Shown here: positions 54,932 to 64,000 of the stretch, piece by piece | Layout of the letters: each line of letters begins with the position of its first letter | Position numbering within the stretch: the stretch's first letter is position 1 | NCBI RefSeq assembly: GCF_019578655.1 | Contig: NC_063258.1 | Location: 21,580,802 to 21,644,801 of the forward strand | Direction: 5' to 3' | DNA length: 64,000 nucleotides | Source: Ricinus communis | Taxonomy: Eukaryota; Streptophyta; Magnoliopsida; Malpighiales; Euphorbiaceae | Program-made: the position numbers and the translations under genes | Notes under the pieces: model-generated | Seen by the model: the letters and a program-made list of their open reading frames with translations, nothing else | Told to the model about the DNA's origin: nothing | The model's database searches: none

Positions 54932-55615
54932 TGATGTGGAAAAGGAATAGGATCGTTTTGGAATGAGTTTGAGTACTTTGAATGGTAGGGAACAAATAAA
55001 AGAACAAGACACTAAGTAAAGCACTCTCAAACTTCTACTCTCAAACACTAAGTAGTAAGAGCAAAACGGCGTGTAAACACAAAGTAAAACACTTAAGAAT
55101 AATTTCACAAAGAAATCAGATTTGTTTTCAACTCTCAATGCCTATAACACTTGGCCATGAGTTCTATTTATACTCAACCACTAGAAGAGTTACATGACAT
55201 AGATAAACTCTTCAACTTCCTCCTAAAAACTGACCAGCTACAAGGATTCACATTCCCTTAAAAGTGCTAAATAAAGAAAAATCTTTGTAACAGCTATTAA
55301 AGGCTGATTACAAAGGTTTTATTACACACTTAAAACTGAAATTCCAACAGCAAATTAAACAAAGAATAACTCCAAAAACGTCCACCTTTATGAACAGCAA
55401 AAACTGAACATAATGAGCAGCAAATATTCCCCTTTTCAAGCTTTTATTCAACCATCCAATTAAGGCAAGTGATAAAGGTTTGTTTTGATGAGAATCCCAT
55501 GAAATGTTCTGATCTTTGCTTAGCATTTTCATGCACTAGCAAGGCATGGACCGTAGCATCATTATCTTGCACTTGAGCTGTGTGATGGACCTCTTGTTGG
55601 ACTGATTCCATATCA
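54932..55615 (-). repeat. Family-A solo LTR in B3 gag
   Basis: 684 bp, TGATGTGG...CCATATCA, with CTTAT at 54,927-54,931 and CCTAT at 55,616-55,620, a target duplication with one C-to-T change. Removing it restores continuous gag sequence comparable to 60,415. A single 71-bp repeat unit. Confidence 0.9.
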
Positions 55616-55763
55616 CCTATCCTCATCTATATTGGCTCTAATCATAGCTATCTCCATAGATTGCCAATACTCCTCAACACTCTTACTACCTTGTACTAAA
55701 TTTTGTAACTTGTTGTACAAATCCCTTTGGTAGTGCGATGGCACAAACCTTTTACGCATAATG
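55616..55763 (-). pseudogene. B3 gag, segment upstream of the solo LTR
   Basis: [20 protein letters not shown] and VEEYWQSMEIAMIRANIDED, identical in most positions to B2 gag at 60,420-60,565. Cut on the right at CATAATG by LTR G1. Confidence 0.88.
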
Positions 55764-56747
55764 TGATAGGAAATCATCATCTTAGCAACCATACACCCCA
55801 ATAACTATTGAGTTATGATACATATGAAATGCAAGAAAACACCCTCCAATCAAGATGATTCCAAAACACAAGGATCTCCTCAAGTGAAGATAGGAAAAAC
55901 TAGTTCCAACAATGAAACTAGCACTTGAATTCAACTCCAAACGCCACAAACCAAGTATGATTTGATAAGTTATGAATCAAACATAAGATTTTGGTTAGAG
56001 AATGCCACAAACTAAAAATAGTTTGATAAGTTCAAAGTTCATGCAAGAACTTAAGCAAAAACACTCACAAAGAGCAAACAAAGATTATCATTCAAAATTC
56101 TATGTTTACAAATGGATTTGGCTTTGATATTTATAGCCAAAACAAGACAAAGAAACCTAAATGGATGTCTTTTGAGCTTCCTCACGTTTTTCCCTTTAAT
56201 TCTCCTTAAAACTTATTAAAAGTGGATGTTTTTACATTGATGTCACTCATTTTTGTAACTCCCAAATGACAACTAATTATGTGCATCCATTTTGTAACTC
56301 CAAATTATGACTAATTATGTGCATCTATTTTGTAAATCTAAAAGACAACTAATCACACCATAACTTAAGAAAAAACCTAATAAAATGAAAATAAAAAAAG
56401 GCTTCAAATGAATCTTATTGGACCTATGAGTTCAGCCCAAACTTATTGCACTAAATTGATGATTTTGGATCCTTTTTGCAATCCTAAATCTTGGACTGAG
56501 CCTTGTTGTGTTTGAACACTCCAAATGTCTTTAATTAAGCCCAACAAAGCTTCTTGCATCCTTTTGGACTTGGATCTTGTCATTGGACCTCCTTGAAAGC
56601 TTAAAGGATCATTTGTAATTCCTGTCTTTATTGCATCAAAAATGGACTGAATGCTTCATTATAAGGTTGGACTCTTGTTTTCATGCATAAGTTTCATTTC
56701 CATTTTTGACCTTTTGGTTCATGCCTTTGCAATGTAATCTCATATCA
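55764..56747 (-). repeat. Family-G LTR, copy G1 (984 bp)
   Basis: Plus strand TGATAGGAAATCATC...CTCATATCA, so in element sense TGATATGAG...CCTATCA. It is followed on the right by TTCCCCCTTTCTTG, a reversed polypurine tract. Minus-strand tail motif GPMTRSK (near 56,570-56,590). TATA-like TATAAATATCAAAGCC (revcomp) near 56,130. Confidence 0.85.
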
Positions 56748-56831
56748 TTCCCCCTTTCTTGAAATAAAATTCATCCTCGAATTTTGCCCAAATATTGCGA
56801 AAGAAATAAATATATAATCTCAAACGATAAT
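56748..56831 (-). other. 84-bp remnant of family-G internal sequence
   Basis: Polypurine tract plus the last codons before it (reading KFEDEFYFKKGGN on the minus strand), trapped between LTRs G1 and G2. This is all that remains of the internal region here. Confidence 0.75.
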
Positions 56832-57369
56832 TGATAGGAAATCATCATCTTAGCAACCACACACCCCAATAACTAATGAGTTATGATACATATGGAATGC
56901 ATGAAAACACCCTCCAATCAAGATGATTCCAAAACCCAAGGATCTCCTCAAGTGAAGTTAGGAAAAATTAGTTCCAACAATGAAACTAGCATTTGAATCC
57001 AACTCCAAACGCCACATACTAAGTATGATTTGATAAGTTAAGAATTAAACACAAGATTTTGGTTAGAGAACGCCACAAACTAAAAATAGTTTGATAATTT
57101 TAAAGTTCATGCAAGAACTTAAGCAAAAACACTCACAAAGAGCAAACAAAGATTATCATTCAAAATTTTATTTTCACAAATGGGTTTGGCTTTGATATTT
57201 ATAGCCAAAACAAGACAAAGAAACCTAAATGGATGTCTTTTGTGCTTGCCCAAGTTTTTCCCTTTAATTCTCCTTAAAACTTATTAAAAGTGGTTGTTTT
57301 TACATTGATGTCCCTCATTTTGTAACTCCCAAATGACAACTATTTATGTGCATCCATTTTGTAACTCCA
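56832..57369 (-). repeat. Family-G LTR, copy G2 (truncated)
   Basis: Starts TGATAGGAAATC and follows G1 for ~538 bp, breaking off at GTAACTCCA where EPRV-C sequence begins. Confidence 0.88.
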
Positions 57370-58487
57370 CCAGCAAGTTCATAGTAAAGTTTAGACATAT
57401 GAACATAGTGGTCTTCAAGATCTTTTCTTTTCATGGAACAACACTTTCTGTCAAAGTATTCTTGTTTTCTTTGTCTGAAAATCAAATTGTAGTCTCCTAG
57501 AAACTGCTGATGGATCTGTGCTAGAGCTTGAGTGACAGAACCAAGTTGAACAAATTGAAGCTGTTGATATTCAGACAGGTGAGAAAACCATTCCCGTAAT
57601 GTGCCAGTGAACCTTGATGTGAATTCAGTTAAGACAGCTTGGAGATTAGTTTGGGGGTTTATCATTTAGAGATCAAGCCAAGCATTGAATTCCAAGATCT
57701 TGTTATGCCATTGTGATGGAGGCACAGTATCCAAAGAGAACCAGGGACCAGAACCTGGTTTTGGCGGGAGAGAATGTTCTGGAGTAAGAGATTCTAATTC
57801 TTCAGTTTCTTCAGTAATTTCGGGTTCTTGCGGTGTGTTCATCAACACATGAGGACCTTGTGTTCTAGATTCAGCTATTGATACAGAGATATCAGTCCCT
57901 CGATCAGAAGAGGAAGAGCTGAAGTGTTGTAGATCAAATTGAGACAAGTCTGAATCTGAAACATACGACTCAGTTGAAGAAGGAGTCGACTCCGTAAAGA
58001 TAGGAGGGTTATGCTGTATAGCCATCTGTGGCTTAGCAGGTCCTTTATCCTTTGAAGGCTTGGATGGAAAGGATGTGGGAGTAGAGGATGTCCTTTTTGC
58101 AAGTTTGGATGCCGGTTTAGATGCTCGAGGCACCAAGTCTGAGACTGTAGCATATTGTTTAACAGGCATAACTGTGGACATGAAAGGATGAGGTGTAGCA
58201 ATGGGAAAATTTAGTGGAGAAGAGATAGATTGCTTAGAAGGGTAGAGATCTCTTTCTATTTCCCGAAGTTGTTCTTTCAGCCTTAAGATTTCTTTGTCCT
58301 TTTGCCAGAACAAAGGTGATGTAGGCTGAGTTGCCAGAATCTGCTCCATCTCTTGTTCGAGCTTAAATAGCCTGGACGAAAGCTTCGTGTGCATCTGTAA
58401 AGCTTCTTCTCTGAATGAAGTGACATGAGCTTCTATAGAACTGGTTTTTTCATAGACTTCTGAGAGTCTATTGTCAATCTTTTCCAA
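57370..58487 (-). pseudogene. EPRV-C coat protein region
   Basis: Coiled-coil-like KIDNRLSEVYEKTSSIEAHV, FWQKDKEILRLKEQLREIER, the Ser/acidic part, and core FTSRFTGTLREWFSHLSEYQ with MKRKDLEDHYVHMSKLYYEL. Two in-frame stops: 57,664-57,666 (Gln in A and B) and near 58,488 (Tyr in B). The zinc finger and beyond are cut off at 57,370. Confidence 0.88.
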
Positions 58488-59285
58488 GTATTAATTCTGG
58501 GCAACAGCATTGTTTGTCTGCCAGTTCAAAACTTCTTCTGCAGCTGAGAGAGGGGCCAAACTGCCTGTAGGTTGGACTGTATCCTTCACAATGAAAGGAC
58601 GGGTAGGCGCTTTGGTTTGTTCATTTTCTTTCCTCACCAGAGGAGGAAATTCTTCAGGATTAACCATAAAACATGGCACTGCGACTGGCTCTGGGATCTT
58701 TACTGGTTCAAAAGAATAAGAGCAAACCACTGGAGGAGGAGGACAAGTCAAAAGTCCTTCTTCTTTCAATATTTCAAAGCATCTCCTCAGATAATCATCA
58801 TTGGACATTGGTTTGTTCTTTTCTGGTGGAAGACCAATCTAGGGTCTTTCTTTCCTGGTTTGTACAGGGGCCTGAATGGAATCAGGTTGATCATCGTCTT
58901 TGTCATCATATCGAGGTGGACTAGTACATGTATGCTTTCTTCTCCAAGTCTTAGTCCCCTTTGATCCGATTTCTAGATCATCCAGATCATCTTGGCAATT
59001 ACATCCAACATCGCATATGGAGGGATTAACATCCCAAATAAAGTGACCATTAATCTTGCCTTTATAGACTTCCCATCCGTTTGATCTGAAGCTGTGAATG
59101 GGAATCTTCTTCTCATAGGATCTCTGTACTGGTTGAATCATAGAGATAGTATGAGGATTTGAAGATGATGATACTATGGATGATAGATATGAAACCTTGA
59201 CAGACTTGTCAAGCTGTTTGATGAATACTGGATCTTGTTTCTGGACAGGCTGTGAGCTTTGATGAAGCTTCTCATAATTTGTGAT
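58488..59285 (-). pseudogene. EPRV-C region between movement and coat domains
   Basis: Reads YEKKIPIHSFRSNGWEVYKG, NGHFIWDVNPSICDVGCNCQ (a Cys cluster), an acidic-basic stretch, then YLRRCFEILKEEGLLTCPPP and VNPEEFPPLVRKENEQTKAP. Stops at about 59,283 and 58,839. The same frame links it to the movement domain. Its function is not known to me; the NGHFIWDVN segment looks conserved in petuvirus/florendovirus-type EPRVs. Confidence 0.75.
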
Positions 59286-60077
59286 CTATACAGAGGGAAT
59301 CAGCTTCTCTAGCTCTTCTCTAGGCAACTGCCTAGGAGTCTGAACTATGGTGGGAGTAAGACCACTGTCAGCAAAGATAAACACTGCGTCTCCGCTAGAG
59401 AGACCAGGAGTCTGCAGATTTATTGCATGGTCTTGAAGCCTGTAAACCATCTGGTGATGAAGGGTAGCCGAAATGGTATCGGCGACCTGGTCAGCGCCTG
59501 TAATCTGGACTTGAACCTTCAAGGCTTGACTAAGATGTGAATCTTCCAACGACATGTTGAAATTAGGGAAGAACGTTAGCACTATGCTCCCTGCATTCAA
59601 AGTTGTAGCAATAGAGCCGATTACAGCATGTTCATAATTTAGATACCGGGTATCTAACAAAGAGAGTCTTGCTGTAACTGGAAGTCCTTGTCTCCCGTGA
59701 TAGGAGAGAACAAGTCTGATGGCTCCGAAGTGGAGATAGGTATACTTCTGTTGTCTCCACTGCTGAATAAAGTGTGGAGGGATCTTTAAAGTTACATATT
59801 GTTCTATTGTAACTGAAGAAAGGACACACTGAGAAAGAGCAGATGACTGTACATACTCTTTCACTGCAACAGAGGGTCTAGAGATAATATGTCTTAGAGA
59901 TCTGGAAAAAGACTGATTACGGCGGAAGACAGAGTAGGGGTTAAGTATAGGCATAAGGGAGTTCTGGATCTGGGCTGTATCAGGTATATGAGATATTTCT
60001 ACCAGGTTATCTATCTTGTCTGTAATATATTTTTTACAAGAAGTAGGTAGAGTAAGGGAATAAGTTTGAACAATAGG
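59286..60077 (-). pseudogene. EPRV-C movement protein (30K-type), start replaced
   Basis: About 264 open residues. Conserved 30K-type core: FGAIRLVLSYHGRQGLPVTA, LSLLDTRYLNYEHAVIGSIA, TLNAGSIVLTFFPNFNMSLE. In the family this protein lets the virus pass plasmodesmata. The native first codons are missing: the upstream ATG at 60,104 belongs to fused gag sequence. An internal stop ends the frame at 59,286 (TAG), after which the polyprotein frame resumes. The domain itself is uninterrupted. Confidence 0.88.
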
Positions 60078-60085
60078 GCCATCAA

Positions 60086-60821
60086 TGGGAAGATATATGT
60101 CCATACCCTAAACACTTGAAGCATTGCACTTTCTTTGATTTGAGGTCACTTTGCGTCGTTGGCTTAGTGTTAACATCAAATTTAGGGGCTGGCTTGATGT
60201 CCTTTGATGCCTCACGACCCTTGTTAGGGGGCTGCTTGCTCCCTTTCCATGCGTTACTCCATTTTGAGCTAGGGGCAGCACTTCTGCTCTTGGTTTTTAA
60301 TTGCTTTTCCACTTTTATGGCCATGTGCAACATATCCTCCATCTCTACATAATGCTGCAATTCAATTATGTTAGCAATATCACGATTCAAACCATGCAAA
60401 AATCTTGTCATAGTGGCTTCCCTATCCTCATTTATATTGGCTCTAATCATAGCTATCTCCATAGATTGCCAATACTCCTCAACACTCTTACTACCTTGTA
60501 CTAGATTTTGTAACTTGTTGTACAAATCCCTTTGGTAGTGCGATGGCACAAACCTTTTACGCATAATGCGTTTAACCTCATCCCATGAACCAACTTCGTG
60601 TTCCCCATGACGCCTACGACCACTCACCAATTGATCCCACCAAATGGCAGCATAATCACAAAATTCAACAACAGCAAGTTTAACCTTTTTAGACTCGCTA
60701 TAGTTATGACATTCAGAAACCCTTTCAACTTCTTTTCCGACTCCAAATAAACTTCAGAGTCACTCTTACCATGAAGAGATGGTATTTTCATCTTAATGCT
60801 ACCCAAATTAGTGTCAATTTT
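60086..60821 (-). pseudogene. B2 gag (capsid and zinc knuckle)
   Basis: From the right: LGSIKMKIPSLHGKSDSEVY, a frameshift near 60,730, YAAIWWDQL-type segment, [40 protein letters not shown], a basic linker, then [13 protein letters not shown] cut at 60,086 by the EPRV junction. Very similar to B3 gag. Solo LTR G3 interrupts it on the right. Confidence 0.9.
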
Positions 60822-61695
60822 TTATGCAATAAAGATAAGAATTACAAATGATCCTTTAAGCTTTCAAGGAGGTCCAATGACAAGATCCAAGTCCAAAAGT
60901 ATGCAAGAAGCTTTGTTGGGCTTAATTAAAGACATTTGGAGTGTTCAAACACAACAAGGCTCAGTCCAAGATTTAGGATTGCAAAAAGGATCCAAAATCA
61001 TCAATTTAGTGCAATAAGTTTGGGCTGAACTCATAGGTCTAATAAGATTCATTTGAAGCCTTTTTCTATTTTCATTTTATTAGGTTTTTCTTAAGTTATG
61101 GTGTGATTAGTTGTCTTTTAGAGTTACAAAATAGATGCACATAATTAGTCATAATTTGGAGTTACAAAATGGATGCACATAATTAGTTGTCATTTGGGAG
61201 TTACAAAAATGAGTGACATCAATGTAAAAACAGCCACTTTTAATAAGTTTTAAGAGGAATTAAAGGGAAAAACGTGGGGAAGCTCAAAAGACATCCATTT
61301 AGGTTTCTTTGTCTTGTTTTGGCTATAAATATCAAAGCCAAATCCATTTGTAAATATAGAGTTTTGAATGATAATCTTTGTTTGCTCTTTGTGAGTGTTT
61401 TTGCTTAAGTTCTTGCATGAACTTTGAACTTATCAAACTATTTTTAGTTTGTGGCGTTCTCTAACCAAAATCTTGTGTTTGATTCATAACTTATCAAATC
61501 ATACTTGGTTTGTGGCATTTGGAGTTGAACTCAAGTGCTAGTTTCATTGTTGGAACTAGTTTTTCCTATCTTCACTTGAGGAGATCCTTGGGTTTTGGAA
61601 TCATCTTGATTGGAGGGTGTTTTCTTGCATTCCATATGTATCATAACTCATTAGTTATTGGGGTGTGTGGTTGCTAAGATGATGATTTCCTATCA
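60822..61695 (+). repeat. Family-G LTR, copy G3 (inverted, U3 tip missing)
   Basis: Reverse of G1/G2, lacking the first ~110 bp, ending TTTCCTATCA. The plus strand encodes GGPMTRSKSKSMQEALLGLI. ATTTT at 60,817-60,821 and 61,696-61,700 may be the target duplication: joining the flanks keeps a plausible gag reading (NIQPKIDTNLGSIK). Confidence 0.8.
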
Positions 61696-61873
61696 ATTTT
61701 GGGTTGGATATTATGTCTAGACCCTTTTTAGACTCACTTTCTTGGTCATTATCAGAACCATCCCCTTTAGACGTTTTAGGCATATCATTCAATAACCTAA
61801 TTAATTTGTCATCTTGTTTTTGAAATTGTTTTGTCATATGTTCTACTACATCTCTCAATGTATAATGGTTCAA
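61696..61873 (-). pseudogene. B2 gag N-terminus
   Basis: ATG at 61,873: MNHYTLRDVVEHMTKQFQKQ, then an Asp/Ser/Glu-rich stretch, to the G3 insertion. The hydrophilic N-terminus resembles the position of MSKDTSSST in E5. Start chosen because it is the first ATG after the leader. Confidence 0.7.
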
Positions 61874-62504
61874 ATGACATGGTTAAACCAAAAGACTAGG
61901 AAAGAAAACAAAAAAAAAGGACGTGATCAAGTGTTATACTCTGGAGGTTTCTTATAGTTAAAGGTAAAACAAGAAAAGATCACTCCCTCACGTGTTTCAC
62001 TCATAAAGAATTGTATTCCTTATAGAAATTAAATCAAATTGTTCTAGTAATCACAAGAACAAGTTTTTCACAACCTCTTAACGTTTATTAATTCTGAAGT
62101 TCAATAGAACACTCGTGAATCAATAAAACGAATTATAAGCGTGTGAACAAAACAAGCTTACAACTAATCGAACAAGACTCAATTAACCCAAAAGAAAAGC
62201 TTTTTAAGAGAAAACAAACAAAATTACCCAAATCAGAATTATAAGAATGAAGAACAGCTCCAATTAATTAAAAGGAATTGCGGAATGAATCAATCAAGAG
62301 TCAATTCTTTGAGAACTACCCAACACAAATGGTTAGGGTTAGTTTTCCGTTCCTTCCTTTTTTTTTTTGAAATCTGCCTTGGTATGCGGGCAGTAATGAA
62401 AATAGTATACTTTCTTTTTTATTTATAATGATGTGAACAGAAATTGAGATGAAATAGAAGACAGACTCTTTAATTGAAAAAAAATGAACCAACTAACAAG
62501 TTTG
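61874..62504 (-). other. B2 leader between PBS and gag
   Basis: AT-rich, with A-runs near 61,912 and 62,478 and a T-run near 62,360. No gene seen. Confidence 0.7.
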
Positions 62505-62516
62505 GCTCTGATACCA
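62505..62516 (-). other. B2 primer binding site, initiator-Met tRNA
   Basis: Minus strand TGGTATCAGAGC followed by CAAAC, two bases from the LTR at 62,519. Confidence 0.92.
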
Positions 62517-62518
62517 AA

Positions 62519-63233
62519 TGATACGAATTCGAACCGGATACGTTTAAACACCAAGATAAGTAATGGTGAGAAAATCAAACTGATAAACGCTCTCCCTATT
62601 TAAGAGGAAGCACCCTTACCAATAAGTTCGAATTTGTCGTCCCAAGATCTAACTTGAAAGTTTGCAATTGATTATGGAACTAACAAACTTAGCAATAGAA
62701 CTACTAAGCCCTTTAGTTATAAATAGATGAAGAATGTTCAAACAACTCAAGAAACTAATAAAAAGTTAATTGATTGATCAAACATGTAGATGTGAAACTA
62801 AATCAAACAAGTTAATTTAATCTCAAGAAATTCAATAAGGAACACCTTAAGGAATAAGATTTAACAACTCAAATAAAACTTCATTCAGAAATGTATATTG
62901 ATCTTATGTCCTTTAGCCGAAATACATAGCTCTATTTATAGAGTCTTGAAATGATTCTAACCCTAAAAAGGACTAAGAGATAAGCAATAAAGAATCAAAC
63001 CCTAAAAGACTTCTAATGTGCGGCTGCCTCCTTCTCTAAGCATAAGTGGTGGCTGCCCTAGGGTTAGCTGAGACCTCCAATGCTTCTAGAAACCCTAATG
63101 TGCGGCCCAATGCTTCTAGAAACCCTAATGTGCGGCCCAATGCTTCTAGAAACCCTAGGAAGGCCTATTGACTTTGATCCCTGATCTTTGACCTTGACCT
63201 TGTTCCATGACCAGAAGTTTAAGCTTCATTAAT
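62519..63233 (-). repeat. B2 5' LTR (U3 side truncated)
   Basis: Plus strand TGATACGAATTCGAACC, matching B1 at 15,228 for ~700 bp, then cut near 63,233 and joined to D sequence. A ~30-bp tandem repeat lies at about 63,078-63,158. TATA-like CTATAAATAGAGC (minus) near 62,935. Confidence 0.88.
63078..63158. repeat. Three tandem ~30-bp units in the B2 LTR
   Basis: CCAATGCTTCTAGAAACCCT occurs three times, at about 63,078, 63,108 and 63,138, separated by AATGTGCGGC. B1 has one unit at the same place (15,787). Confidence 0.9.
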
Positions 63234-63727
63234 AGAGGAATTGACTGGTGAACCATTCCGACCCAAATAACTCCATTGTATACATCCCAGACATCAAAAT
63301 GGTCGCGTTCCTGCTTGGATTAATCGAAAACAATATGATTTCTCCCTTTCGAGCGTGGATTCATGTCTCATCCCACTTGATGATCAAGCAAAGCATCAAC
63401 GCCACCGGCCAAACCATCATACTAAACAAAGATTAGAAAAAGAGGCACAAAAGAAAGGAAAGAAATCGCAAGTTCTTTGTTCTTCTCTGTACGGTTGAGT
63501 GTAAGGATCAAATCGAATTGATTTAGATACTAGGGTAGACAGAGAACACAAAAGAAAGGAAGGATGCGAGCGATATGTCTATGTTTTCTATTTCACACAA
63601 GGTATAAAACTGAAATAGTATGCTCATTAACCTCAAATATTCGGTTGGATGCGATTTTTATGGTGTGAAATCCCTCATTCCATAAGAAAAAGAAACTTGA
63701 AGCTAAATATGAATTAATAAATAAAGA
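63234..63727 (-). repeat. Family D LTR-like block fragment
   Basis: Reverse complement of D block sequence (compare 26,270-26,900), including ACTTGATGATCAAGC and GTGTGAAATCCCTCATTCC. The open frame at 63,248-63,436 is part of this block and has no recognised domain. Confidence 0.65.
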
Positions 63728-63830
63728 AATATGAAGCAAATCATGAGAAAGAGGTTTGTTCCAAGCCACTACTATAGAGAGCTTCATCAAAGGTTACAAA
63801 CTCTAAATCAAGGATCCATGAGTGTAGAGG
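63728..63830 (+). pseudogene. Gag fragment of an E5-like element
   Basis: Plus strand reads [20 protein letters not shown] then NQGSMSVE, matching E5 gag at 48,580-48,670. Cut by an E4-type LTR at 63,831. Confidence 0.85.
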
Positions 63831-64000
63831 TGTTAAGAACCTCCAAGGATTAGAACCACGAACCCTAATGATTATGAACCCGTGAATTACTATCTTAGAA
63901 ACCCAAGAACAAATTAAGTTTCAAAACCCAAGAACCGCTTAAATCAGATTGCAAGGTACTAAGTTCTTTAAACCCTAACCCTTAACACGCCACAAGGATA
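63831..64000 (-). repeat. E4-family LTR (U5 end), running off the window
   Basis: Starts TGTTAAGAACCTCC, the exact reverse of the E4 LTR terminus, and follows the E4 LTR backwards to the window edge. The clean terminus suggests an insertion into gag at 63,830; the other end is outside the window. Confidence 0.9.

Larger units (their letters stand above)
57370..60077 (-). mobile_element. EPRV copy C (movement and coat regions)
   Basis: Minus-strand viral fragment from just after the movement ORF start (PIVQTYSLTLPTSCKK) to the coat core (MSKLYYELAG). Left end joined to LTR G2; right end joined to B2 gag through about eight extra bases. No primer site, protease or RT. It is the only copy with the movement core. 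Confidence 0.88.

Overview
This window looks like repeat-rich (peri)centromeric or intergenic DNA from a flowering plant, probably a eudicot. The evidence is AT-rich sequence, several families of Ty3/gypsy LTR retrotransposons primed by plant initiator-Met or Asp tRNA, and three fragments of an endogenous pararetrovirus (EPRV, family Caulimoviridae). I found no cellular gene, rRNA, tRNA gene or CRISPR array. Essentially all of the 64 kb is transposable-element or viral sequence, most of it nested, inverted, truncated or interrupted by stops and frameshifts. The species cannot be named from the sequence.

Family labels used here are local. A: LTR TGATATGG...CCACATCA. B: LTR ending in CGTATCA, sharing its U5 end with D. 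D: LTR-like blocks in tandem. E4 and E5: the two best preserved gypsy elements. G: LTR TGATATGAG...CCTATCA. T: Tat/Athila-like with Asp-tRNA PBS.

Layout. 1-1,960: LTR fragments (B/D). 1,975-14,529: a T element on the minus strand (5' LTR 12,526-14,529, PBS, gag remnant, 3' tail), split by a rearranged family-A composite (3,863-11,371) flanked by a 5-bp target duplication. 14,530-15,227: remnant of a plus-strand gypsy element whose zinc knuckle was hit by T. 15,228-24,594: a B element on the minus strand whose 3' LTR carries a tandem A array (15,922-21,449, duplication TCTTC). 24,595-27,240: D blocks. 27,241-35,207: two EPRV copies head to head (A on minus, B on plus), giving an inverted repeat with ~2-kb arms. 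35,208-50,663: E5 (minus), with E4 (plus, 35,223-43,831) inserted 10 bp inside its 3' LTR. E4's leader in turn carries a T-type solo LTR (36,678-38,155). 50,664-55,763: LTR fragments and an E5/B chimera with a solo A LTR in gag. 55,764-57,369: G LTRs. 57,370-60,077: EPRV copy C (movement and coat regions). 60,086-63,233: B element 5' part with a G LTR in gag. 63,234-64,000: D, gag and E4-LTR fragments.

How the parts work together. The gypsy elements encode gag-protease-RT-RNase H-integrase, and the integrase frame runs through the polypurine tract into the 3' LTR. In most families this LTR-coded tail carries a GP(I/M)TR(S/A)(K/R) motif. The three EPRV pieces overlap so that each viral region is present in at least one copy, but every copy is broken by stops, deletions or truncation and none looks able to make a complete protein set. 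Nesting and LTR divergence give a relative order: T-solo into E4, E4 into E5; A into T and into B; T into an older gypsy element.
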